A DNA stretch of 10,611 nt, taken from assembly GCA_003550305.1 (NCBI GenBank), contig QKYT01000117.1:236951-247561 (forward strand), in the 5' to 3' direction. A program made the position numbers and the translations under genes. This document shows, piece by piece, positions 1 to 8,379 of this stretch. Below the pieces are notes generated by a model that was given only the letters and a program-made list of their open reading frames with translations, did no database searches and had not been told where the DNA came from. The stretch's first letter is position 1. Every line of letters starts with the position of its first letter. This DNA comes from Glomus cerebriforme. Its lineage: Eukaryota > Glomeromycota > Glomeromycetes > Glomerales > Glomeraceae.

Positions 1-416
1 ATTTGTCAGTTCATTAATTAAACGATTAGCATTATTTAGATTAAGTAAACCGGTTGTTCCAGCTGTTTCAGATGTTTCAGATTGTGTTTGTTTGTTAAAG
101 GTATTTTTTGAATTCCGTATAAAGGCATCATGATTTTGTCATGTATCAATTAAAGCTTTAAAATATAAAAATCCCTTAGGTATAAACAGTAGATCAAATG
201 TTTCAAATTGCTTCTGAGGAACTGGTCTCTGATTAAGAATATAATTCAGATCAGGAAAAGTTATCAATAAAATATTTATTGTTTCATTTTCATTTTCAAA
301 CTCATTTCTCATATTTGATTCATTATTTGGTTCATCTAATAAAAGCGGAAAAACTTCAAATGCAGCAGTCCCAATATTATTAATATCTTCCTGTAATTCC
401 TGTAGTCCAATGGCTT

Positions 417-489
417 CTAAAATAAAAATTTAAAAATTAAAGAAAAATCACGAAGATGATTAATAAAATATTATAATAATTTTTTATAC
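417..489 (-). other. Spliceosomal intron, 73 nt
   Basis: On the minus strand the donor is GTATAA starting at 489 and the acceptor is TTTTAG ending at 417. Splicing joins ...CQNLA to EAIGLQELQ within a Glu codon and keeps the frame. The interior is very AT-rich, with a T-rich 3' part, as expected for a fungal intron. Confidence 0.65.
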
Positions 490-1113
490 CAGCTAGATTT
501 TGACATTGATCATCATCATCATTAATTATTCCTAAATTGTTCTGATTATCTGACAAATGTTCATCACGACAGATGAATTGTTACATTAAAGGTGCAATCC
601 GATTGTCTATTTTGACAAATGACATTGCTTCATAATATCCAATGCGAATTGCTTCTTTAAAGTCATCTTTAACTGGCCAAGTATGTAAGCATTCAATAGA
701 TAATAATATAAATAATCAAGATATGATAAATATGTGTATACATACTGAATTCTTTGAATAGACATTCCACCTAATGCTTTGCAAAAAACTTCATACTCAT
801 GGCTACTTTCAGATAATAAGCTAAAAAAATGTGTAAGATGTTCAGAATATCACAAATCTTTCATGCTAATACCTGCTTCTTCTTTTGTTTTAATTTGTAA
901 TATTAGAGAAGCCAATTCTGTAAATGTTTTTTCATCACTAAAAGCACCATTCATTCCCATTTAAGCTAAAGAGACCCACATTGCTGTATCATTATTATTA
1001 GTAATCATACAAGTCCAAAGACTTCTAAGATTTCAATTTTTTATAAAATCAATTAAATGAGTATTAAAATAAAATATTGGTATAAATTTGGTTGTTGATA
1101 GTGTTGCCTGCCT

Positions 1114-1179
1114 CTTTATACAAAAAAAAATAAGTTTCAATAATTAATTAGCAAATAAAACTAAATTCAGTAAACTTAC
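1114..1179 (-). other. Spliceosomal intron, 66 nt
   Basis: On the minus strand the donor is GTAAGT (1179 down to 1174) and the acceptor is an AG at 1115-1114, preceded by a T-rich tract. A branch-like CTAAT lies inside. Removal joins ...LKDALKS to RQATLS in one frame, and the unspliced reading contains stops. The splice signals have survived although the exons carry stops. Confidence 0.65.
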
Positions 1180-1778
1180 AGATTTTAGTGCATCTTTTAA
1201 TCTACTGTTATTTTTTAAACTAAATACATTCATCACATAAACCTAATAAATTAGTTGTCATAATTGTACATTTTGTACTTTGTATTACTCCTTCAAATTG
1301 ATCTATTTTCCAGATAGATATTGCTTGTAATGTAGTATTGAATTCTTGAAGCTGATCTTTATTAAGTTTCTTACGAGAAAAAAGAGTGTCTTGAGAAAAC
1401 TTTTCAGGAAAAAGTCTTTTTCCAACTATTTTAGTTCTTTCTCCACCACCATAACCAGATGGAGAACTAATAGTATAATTCATGTACAAATTATCAAATA
1501 AACTAATACAAGGTAAATATTCATGTGAATCAATTTCTTCTTCTGAATCTTGGTTTTGATAAAAAAAAAATATAAACTTTGTTGTTTGTCAGCACCAAGA
1601 ATACAGTTTTTGCTTTTATATGTCATTCAAAATTTGATGTTCTAAATGGGCGGTTCAGCTGAACTGTAACTTCACATTTACAACGAACAGTTTTTTCATC
1701 AATAATTCTATCAAAATTTTTCAAAGATCGAAAGCGAGCAATATGAGGGTCTTTTAGTTTCTGATAAGTTGGTGGCAT

Positions 1779-2243
1779 TGTAAAAAAAAATAAAAATAAA
1801 GGAGTAATGGTAAAAATGATTTAAAAAACCAGATATGTTGCTAAATTTTATTTTATGTGTCTCCATTTTTTTCAACCTGCTTATGAAATATCAAATAATC
1901 AAACAGTAATAAAACTAAATTAAGATAAACTGTAAATGAAAAAACTTCTAATATTCCTTTTATGCAAGATACAATATATATATAAATAAAAATCTCACAT
2001 GCATATTAGCATATGTTTGCGAACTATACTATATATGGTAACCTAATTGTTTATTAAGGTTTATGAATCATCTTGTTACAGGGACATAAATCAACATGAA
2101 CCATAAAATACTGTAACATTATATCCTATCATATGAATGCGAATCATATTTATCTAATGACATTTTTTTAAAATATATAAGGCTCTGAACTAATATTTTT
2201 GGTGACCTCTATTAGAAGTTTTTTCAGTCCTGTTTTTACCTAA
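1779..2243. other. Spacer between divergent pseudogenes, with short repeats
   Basis: No coding signal is convincing here, though the frame of the next gene may reach back to about 2178. The stretch lies between two gene starts that face away from each other, so promoters are expected but none can be named; AT-rich TATATATA tracts occur near 1974-1983 and 2030-2036. It holds a direct repeat CATATGnnnGCGAA at 2010-2023 and 2130-2143 (exactly 120 bases apart) and an 8-bp perfect inverted repeat, TGTTACAG at 2074-2081 against CTGTAACA at 2111-2118. Confidence 0.4.
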
Positions 2244-4225
2244 GAAAAAGTTGGTATTCTCTTGTTCATTAAGTTTACTGGCAATATTATTCCAAAAATC
2301 TTATTTCTTCTTATTTGGGATGGTATGATATTCAGAATTTCTTTATTTATATTTGTTAATGAGAAGATGAAGCTGAGCATCAGACCATTAGTAGAAAAAG
2401 ATATGTTTATATTGGTGAAAGAACTCCATGATAATTGGGATCGATTTTATAGAAATATCAAGTGATATATTAGATCATAGTGAAGGATAATTAATTTGAT
2501 TTAATAAAATGATTAATAATAATAATAGTGGCTTAGCTATTTTTTTAAATCCACATGATATGCTGATCATCTGTGATTTAATAGCATTATGAAAGTATCA
2601 GGAGAACTAATTGGAAGCTAGGGTAATACAAATTTTATAATTTAGACATCGATCTAATTTAACCAAATCTTTTCACTTTAAATAATCGAATAAAAATGAA
2701 TTTGGTTTTATTATAGTATAATATTACTAAATTAGCTAAAATCAATAAAATACTTTAAAATCATTATAATTTATTATAATATACTAAAATACTATTATAA
2801 ATTTAGATAGTAAAGCCCATTATAAACTAATTAAACTAAGCTATAGAGATAAAAATTCTGATGAATATATAAGAATAGTTGATGCATTAGACCTTTTAAC
2901 AGATAGATAAGATCACGAAATACCAGAAATGTGATGCTTTCATATTCATGATCCATTTAGGAAAATACTAAAAAAGAACCCAAAAATCCTTTCTAAAAAT
3001 GGATATATTACAATATATAGAAATTTATATGAAAATGATAAAGTTTATGGTCTTTCATCAAATTACATATATTGTAGTATATGTGATTCCTTAGTTTTCA
3101 TATCTGAAAATGATCATAGTGATGATTTCTATTGAGATAATCACTTAAAGAGATGTATTTCTAGAAATAGTATTTCAAATGAATATGCAAAAATAAAAGA
3201 AATTCTCCAATTTATTGATAGAAGAAAATTTGAAATTTGGCAATACAAATAATATATATTAAAAGAAGAAACTAAAATTAATCATCTTTGTCTAGAGCTT
3301 TTCTTCCAATCTACCTTACACTCAGAAAAGGATAAATTGGCATCAGTATTATATGATTTTGATTATTATTCAATTAGCTATGAAAGATATATATAAATTA
3401 AAGTGTCCATAGCAAAAAATATTATGCCAAGTGCTCCAAATTTTAAGCCAGCTTGTAATTTTAATGCTAAGTAAAAAATGGGGTTGCCAATTTCTAATCA
3501 TGTATTGAACCAAAAATCTGAAGCACTAAATGGGCCAACTTCTTCTCCATTATCACAAAAGCCTATTACATTAATATAATGTAGTGTAAGTGCATCTGAA
3601 TTTTCTAGTAGAACTAGTTTGGATGATCTTGCTAAAGCATATTTTGATTCTGTATAAAAAAAAATACAGAAAGAAAATAGACTTTTAACTGAATATTAAT
3701 ATTATCACAGATAAAATACTGTTCAATCGGATATATACCTGATTGATAATTATTAAAATAATTAGTTAACATTACATATATATTGGATTAAACAAAAATT
3801 AGTAATCAATAAGTCATATACCCGATTAAATATAATATAAGTAATTGGAATTCAATACTTTACAAAATAGTAATTATAAAGATATTGAATCAGCATTAGT
3901 TAAGGTAATCAAAGTAGTATATAGTCAAGGCACAAAAAAATATGACAAAATGCAATTAACATATGTGAATTATTTAAAAATAATGCAATGTAAAAGGGAT
4001 TCAGATAATCATTGCAAATATGTAGCAAAGCAATGAGCTCCAAATAAGAAAGTCTATAATAAAAGAATGGCAGATTTTAAAGACTGGTATAATGAAAAAG
4101 TGTATCAGAATCTTGAAAAATTATACAAATTATATCTCTTATTCACGAATCAAGAAGAGATTATACAAAAAGAATCTATAGAAAAAGTAAATGAAATGCT
4201 TAAACTTCATAAATTAGAAATCTAA
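2244..4225 (+). pseudogene. Long decayed gene with CCHC-type zinc finger; family not characterised
   Basis: I do not recognise a named family. Three consecutive open stretches read as one protein of about 650 residues. Bases 2244-2465 (ELHDNWDRFYRNIK) shift frame into 2509-3840 (LAIFLNPHDMLIICDL, then HYKLIKLSYRDK), and that shifts near 3840 into 3845-4225. Codons 3073, 3082, 3142 and 3154 give C-x2-C-x19-H-x3-C, a zinc-finger-like arrangement followed by a charged helical stretch. The middle frame carries about two dozen in-frame stops, nearly all TAA, with TGA at 2590, 2932 and 3133; the last segment has one TGA (4034). All fit decay of Gln, Trp or Arg codons. The dense run at 2716-2806 (seven TAA if read through) might be an intron, since it starts GTATAA and ends TTTAG, but 91 bases would need a compensating shift. 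The true start is unknown. The 3' end overlaps the integrase end by four bases. Confidence 0.6.
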
Positions 4226-5296
4226 TTCATGAGTACCCATCTGGGTGGTAATTCTATGTTAAAAGGAATGATTTGAAACTTTTCTCTTATAAAAGATCTT
4301 TTTAGACTATTATCTTCATCATCTATTAGCCAGTATAAGACTGGCTGATTTTTTTGTACTAGATATTTATGGATATGATAAACTTAAGGAGACTAATTGC
4401 AATTGGTTACATATCTTCTCCCACCTTTTAATTTACCAGGATTAAGCAAATATCTTACTAAAATATTATGAGATAATCTAGGTTTATCAAATCCAATAGG
4501 TCCTTTTTGTAACTTAGAAGTTTTAACAAAGACATGTTCTTTTTTTTTAAGTTTTAGCAGGAGAAATATCCAGAAGTTGAGTTACAGAATTGTCAAGCTC
4601 TATAAGAAAAATTGGAAGATTTTTTATCTAAGCTTGATAGTGTTCAGTAAGGAATAATTGCATTTTAACACTATCTTGAATAAAGAATATTTACTTTTGA
4701 AGTATACAATTAAATCTCTTAACAATATCCATAGATTCTTTAGAATTAGCTAGTTGAATTTGAATATTATATTTGTTCATTAGTATATTAACATTACCTT
4801 GGAATTCAATATCTCTATTTACTATTGAAATTTTAACTTTAGATCAAATAATTAAGCATATTTGAAAGTTAAAAAGTTTCACAAATCCTTTAATCATGCT
4901 AGTAGAATCACGTTTAGTTAAAAAATAGTCCCATTTAGTACAGGTAGTAATATCTACACAATTAAGTACAAATTTATAAGTTTTATTTCCAATTTGATCA
5001 TAAGGCATATAGCATAAATCAGCTTGAATAACTTTCATAGATATGGTAATATTATTAAAAGATGCTTGTGAAATATACTTAAGCTGAAACTTATAAATCT
5101 AATACAAAGCCTGTTTTTTAAGCCAATTTTTTATTATGGCCAAAGTAAATCCATATCTGGCTTTCTTACAAATGGTTTGTATTTTTTTAGCAGTCTGATA
5201 GTAACCTTCAGGTTGATAATAAACCTCTTGTAAAGTGAGATCTCAGTTAAGATCACATATTTTCTGAGGATCAATATAAATCAAAGGTTTTCCCAT
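4222..5296 (-). pseudogene. Decayed DDE (rve-type) integrase
   Basis: Starts at ATG 5294-5296 (MGKPLIYID) and ends at TAG 4222-4224. Integrases of this fold insert element DNA into the host genome. An N-terminal helical region (VYYQPEGYYQTAKKIQ) precedes the catalytic core: VIQADLCYMPYD with Asp93 as the first acid, then VNRDIEF where VDRGxEF-like is expected, so the second acid is Asn160, then DIVKRFN where IVERFN is usual, so the third is Lys193. The C-terminal part (PVLYWLIDDEDN) runs to the end. In-frame stops lie at 5243, 5099, 4844, 4691, 4628, 4393 and 4384, and there is a one-base shift in the T run 4540-4548. At about 355 codons the length is near complete. It resembles integrase-domain proteins abundant in arbuscular mycorrhizal fungi. 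No reverse transcriptase lies beside it in this window, so it may belong to a DNA element (Ginger- or Polinton-like) or to a displaced retroelement piece. Confidence 0.8.
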
Positions 5297-5323
5297 TCTC
5301 TTTTATAATTATGAAAAAAAAGA
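5297..5323. promoter_or_regulatory. 27-bp gap between divergent start codons
   Basis: Only 27 bases separate the integrase ATG (minus) from the gag-like ATG (plus). The gap contains a TATA-like TTTATAATTA. A shared promoter in so short a space is doubtful; any regulatory signals would overlap the coding regions, or the junction is secondary. Assignment as regulatory is inference from position only. Confidence 0.3.
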
Positions 5324-6950
5324 ATGTCATTTCATAGACCTCATCCAAGGTAGAGAAGAATATGTGAAGAACATAAAGCTAAGTTGGAGGAGAAAAACTA
5401 TCATCTTTATAGTGAATTGCAAATAGAAGTTGATAGTAATTGCCAAAATGAAAAATAAATTAATCAACTAAAGCGAGATTATTCCTGGTGTGAGCAAGAA
5501 ATCTAAGAACTTAATAAGGAAATAGAATGCCTTAAAAATGCTTTGAAAGAAGAAATAGTAGAGTTAAAGTCTGAAATCTCTATTCTAAAAAGTCAGTTAT
5601 ATTAAGCTAGGAAGGATGTGTAAGATAAGGAAAAGTTTATCTCTAGTTTGAAAAAGCAGTTGGTAGAATTTGAGAAGCAGATTGAAAATTTGCAATATAA
5701 AATTAAGTCTATCTTATTACAAAAAAATTTGCCAGAATGAGAGAATTCTCTAAACTTGTATAATCCTAATATTAATTTAAAAATGGCTATAATAACAAAG
5801 CTAGCAAATGCTATAGATGGTTATGTAGATAATAGGATAATAGCTAGAGAAATTTTAATAGATTAAATAAAAAGAATAACAAGACAAATTTACCAGAAAG
5901 AAAATAATTTACATCAGGATTTATTTCAAGAACAGAGAAGGTGATATAATATAGAAACTGAGCGTAATAATAAAATTATTCAAAAGCAACTTGCTGAAGG
6001 AGTAATGGATAGGATTGTTGGTGATTTAGAAAATAAAAGAAATGAAAAAAGATGCTGGTATTTTTCATATTGAGATAAAAATAGATGTGTTAGAAAGTTA
6101 TTATAGAAGCAATTTACCTTACAGTTGCTTTATCATCAAAATGCCTATCATCTATAGAGATGTAAAACAGATAGGAAGTTGTTAGAATATAATCAAGACA
6201 GGCTCTATGATCGATATAAGAAATGGAAAAATAAGACTTATACAGAACGCCAGAATATTTTAAATTTGCAGGAACAAATTTTAGTGCTACAGAATAATTC
6301 ACCTAATCAAATAAAGTTGGCAGGAATACCTTAACCATTTTTTGATTGGGATGATAGTATCCCAGACTTTTTTGTGAAATTTAGAATATACTTGCAAAAC
6401 CAAACTGTATATCCTACAGATAATACATGCAGAAGGTCTACCAATAGAAAGAAAAGTATCTATAGGATATTTACAAGAATATATGAAAGAAAAAGCTTTG
6501 GAATGGTTTGATAAAGAGATTACTATAAAGTAAAATTGGAAGTTAACAAATCTGACTAATGATACAGGTCAATCTAATTTGGTAGCAGTAAATAGGTGAA
6601 CAGCTCTTCAGATAGGTGCTGATAGATTAAATAAGGTGGTCAGATAACTTGAAAATGCAATAGTCAAATTAAGAGCTGTAGAAGGTTCTTGGGATGAAAA
6701 CTGGTATATAATAGAAGGTCATCCTCTATTAATTTACTAAATGCTAGTAATGGTACTACAGTAGTTGTAGCTGATATTTGATTTGGTCAAGCCATATGGT
6801 GATTAAAAACTCATTTCCCTACAGTGGAAAAAGAGCTTTAGAATTTGATGTATGGAACAATCAGAAAGGAAGACATGATTAGTATTGTTAAGTTCAAATC
6901 AAGCTGAGCTAAGCCAATAGAAAATAATAATTTTATAATAAAAAAATGCT
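5324..6950 (+). pseudogene. Decayed gag-like gene: long coiled coil plus capsid-like region
   Basis: Start is ATG 5324 (MSFHRPHPR), preferred to ATG 5311 because only 5324 is in frame with what follows. Residues from about 20 to 140 are a Glu/Lys/Leu-rich coiled coil, followed by a basic helical region. From about 6314 the pattern LAGIP, PFFDWDDSIPDFFVKF, then after a frameshift at about 6420-6429 GYLQEYMKEKALEWF, matches the general layout of a Ty3-type Gag (retrotransposon_gag) core. A second shift near 6730 leads into TTVVVADI, a stop, then FGQA and THFPTVEKE. Gag forms the particle that packages element RNA. About a dozen in-frame stops interrupt the first frame (for example TAG 5351, TGA 5738, TGA 5942, TAA 6332). 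It resembles gag-like proteins of arbuscular mycorrhizal fungi that I recall. The reading frame dissolves where a tandem hairpin array begins; a likely continuation lies at 7442-7875. Confidence 0.65.
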
Positions 6951-7247
6951 ATTACAGTACATTTTTTCATGAATAACTGCATCGAAATAGCAGTTTTCAT
7001 ATTATTTTATGAAAAAATGTGGGTTTAGTATATTTTTTCATGAATAATTGCATCAAAATGGCAGTTTTCATATTATTTTATGAAAAATACCATTTCAGCG
7101 CATTTTTTTATAAATAATTGCGCTAAAATGGCAGTTTTTATATTATTTTATGAAAAAAAGCTATTTTTCATGAATAACTGCATCAAACCAGCAGTTTTCA
7201 TATTATTTTATAAAAAAATGGCATTTTGGTATTTTTTTTTTTTTAGA
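6940..7247 (+). repeat. Tandem array of four hairpin-forming units (periods 71, 70, 60 bp)
   Basis: Four copies of a ~70-bp unit are seen, marked by GCAG at 6990, 7061, 7131 and 7191; part of a fifth follows. Each unit is an imperfect palindrome. In copy 1 the outer arms CATTTTTTCAT (6960-6970) and ATGAAAAAATG (7009-7019) match perfectly, as do the inner arms AACTGC (6975-6980) and GCAGTT (6990-6995). The other copies keep an AAYTGC / GCAGTT core. Copy 4 has lost about 10 bp of linker. Overlapping open frames here follow the repeat period and are not taken as coding. Confidence 0.85.
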
Positions 7248-7253
7248 TATTAT

Positions 7254-7322
7254 CTATTGGTTCTATCAGTTCCATCAGCTTTATACTATTGGCTCCATCA
7301 GCTCCATCAGTTCTATCAGCTT
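7254..7322 (+). repeat. 9-bp microrepeat, consensus YTCYATCAG
   Basis: Units such as TTCTATCAG (7261), TTCCATCAG (7270), CTCCATCAG (7293, 7302) and TTCTATCAG (7311) occur in two blocks, each opened by CTATTGG (7254 and 7287), giving a higher-order repeat. It directly follows the hairpin array and a T-rich tract. Confidence 0.8.
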
Positions 7323-7330
7323 CATAACTT

Positions 7331-7441
7331 AGCTTGGTTTGATTTGACTTAAACCTTTAAGCTGATATGATTCAGCTTGACTTGGCTTGACTTTTTATCA
7401 GTTTGGCTTAATTTGGACTTCAAGTCAAACTAAGCCGAACT
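7331..7441 (+). repeat. Nested inverted repeat with TTGGCTTGACTT-like simple sequence
   Basis: An inner perfect hairpin has 7-bp arms AAGCTGA (7359-7365) and TCAGCTT (7372-7378) around a 6-base loop. An outer pair, 7331-7350 against 7422-7441, matches at 15 of 20 positions and all five differences are transitions, so the arms were probably once more alike. The sequence between is rich in CTTGACTTGGC-type words. Confidence 0.7.
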
Positions 7442-7875
7442 GTTAACAACACTAATGCCGAATAGCTAGACATAAAAGAAATAGAACATCTGATTCCTTA
7501 ATATTTCAATGAGCATCTTGAGAAGTATATGAATTCTTGCCTATTTTAACTCCTCAACAGTAAGGAATTTCTTTAGAAGATATGCAAAAAGCAATTCAAA
7601 ATGTATTGGCACAACAAAAAACTAAAAATCAGATATTACTCATATTAGTAAAGAAAGTTACTGAATTACAATTACAAATGGTCCAGCAAATAGTTGCACA
7701 AGTATCAGCTTCACAAACTGTTGAACCTATTAGACAGCTGAGAGGTCTACCATCTTCATTAAAGATCGAAGAAGGTCTTAAGAATTATTATATATTAAAA
7801 TACTTAAAAGAAATAGGTTTATTAAGTAAGGAAGACCTGAGCCTTTTGAGACAAGCATATTTTTTGTATCAGTAG
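7442..7875 (+). pseudogene. Probable C-terminal remnant of the gag-like gene
   Basis: Two frames read in sequence. From 7442 to about 7546 the text is acidic and helical (LDIKEIEHLIP, YFNEHLEKYMN) with stops at 7463, 7499 and 7544. From about 7549 a second frame reads TPQQ, a TAA at 7561, then GISLEDMQKAIQNVLAQQ and a further clean stretch to TAG at 7873; 7582-7875 is the longest uninterrupted piece nearby. It is rich in Gln, Leu and Val and predicted to be helical, with no catalytic motif. The GI(S/T)xEDMxKA-like start recalls the part after the capsid in the same gag-like family, so I infer it continues the gene broken by the hairpin-rich block. It could instead be a separate remnant. Confidence 0.45.
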
Positions 7876-7999
7876 TGAAAGCTTAGACATTAGCTTGTTA
7901 TATATTTCATGTTGGTTTATTACTAGACCAGAAGAAGGAATAGTATCACTAAATAAGCTTTTATTTATTAGTACCTGTTTTTTTTTCCAATACATAATA
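7876..7999. other. Short spacer between convergent remnants
   Basis: Nothing definite is seen. The frame of the upstream remnant can be followed a little way past its stop, with TAG and TAA where Gln would fit, then a T run at 7978-7987. The downstream minus-strand remnant ends at 8000. Confidence 0.3.
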
Positions 8000-8323
8000 C
8001 TATTTATTTTCTACTTTATCATAACTATCTTCTTCATTATCTGAATCTGAAAGTGTATTTTGGAAATTTATAGATGTAATAATAAGCTTAAAATAATCCT
8101 GATTAAAATTAGATTGTGCAATCTGCTTATTAGAATAATTACCTTTGCTATGGCTTGTATCTTCACAAATATCACATTTACATATATTTAGTTTTTGGAA
8201 TTGATTTGTTAGTTGATTTACTGCATCATGAATTTCATTAATTCTATCTTCTACTCTATCAATCCTAGCAGACATATTATTTCATTGAGGATGGGATCTT
8301 TGAAAATTTTTTATGGGATAATT
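8000..8323 (-). pseudogene. Gag C-terminal remnant with damaged CCHC zinc knuckle
   Basis: The clean frame starts at ATG 8275 and ends at 8000 (91 residues). The same frame continues upstream to about 8323 through one TGA, in RSHPQ*NNMSARI, so the ATG is probably internal. Residues 1-30 form a short coiled coil (RVEDRINEIHDAVNQL). Cys34-x2-Cys37-x4-His42-x4-Tyr47 is a retroviral-type zinc knuckle (nucleic-acid binding in Gag proteins) whose last Cys is now Tyr (TAT, one transition from TGT). The tail is acidic (SDSDNEEDSYD), as in several fungal gag C-termini. No capsid or polymerase part lies upstream, so this is an orphan 3' end. It could also be a stand-alone zinc-knuckle protein. Confidence 0.6.
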
Positions 8324-8379
8324 AGAGTTTAAAAGGAGGAATTGAAAGAATCAGATGAGTGGTTATCATCTTTATAATA

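Larger units (their letters stand above)
1..1778 (-). pseudogene. Decayed BED-finger repeat-family gene, partial, with two introns
   Basis: The start is the ATG at 1776-1778 (MPPTYQKL...); the gene leaves the window at base 1. An early stretch has C-x-C, a basic/aromatic spacer, then H and, after a one-base frameshift, C, resembling a BED-type zinc finger (DNA binding in transposase-like proteins). The longest clean piece is 1220-1489, with the motif YGGGERT and a C-x2-C end (LCDEC). Coding then continues in another frame to a splice donor at 1179, resumes at 1113 (DTAMWVSLA), and ends with a Ser/Thr-rich tail near base 1. In-frame TGA and TAA codons (for example in FE*HI, LA*MG, DT*QNH) and frameshifts make it non-functional. 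It resembles a large multi-copy protein family of arbuscular mycorrhizal fungi that I recall; its function is not established to my knowledge. The central part of that family seems to be missing near 690-745. Transposase origin is an inference. Confidence 0.65.

Noticed and set aside
779..964. A 61-codon plus-strand protein
   Set aside because: It lies opposite the better-supported minus-strand pseudogene and begins and ends without regard to it; a shadow frame.
3724..3743. Near-palindrome AATCGGATATATACCTGATT as an operator or element end, with a half-copy near 3815
   Set aside because: It falls inside the readable frame of the zinc-finger pseudogene (SDIYLID) and the match is imperfect; chance in AT-rich sequence is likely.
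2509..3840. A reassigned genetic code (TAA/TAG for Gln, TGA for Trp) instead of decay
   Set aside because: All three stops occur in frame, TAG also falls where Trp is expected (4393, 4628), frameshifts are frequent, catalytic residues are lost, and normal Gln and Trp codons remain in use. Decay explains all of it.
6114..6302. A 62-codon minus-strand protein
   Set aside because: Shadow of the gag-like gene; the plus-strand reading is the one that fits a Gag layout.
6940..7247. A CRISPR array
   Set aside because: The repeats are long, near contiguous and palindromic over most of the unit, with no unique spacers of constant length, and the genome appears eukaryotic.
7080..7352. A 90-codon plus-strand protein
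   Set aside because: It is the translation of the hairpin tandem array and the 9-bp repeat (INNC, MNNC, VFILFY repeated); the 70-bp period is not a multiple of three and no conserved domain is visible.
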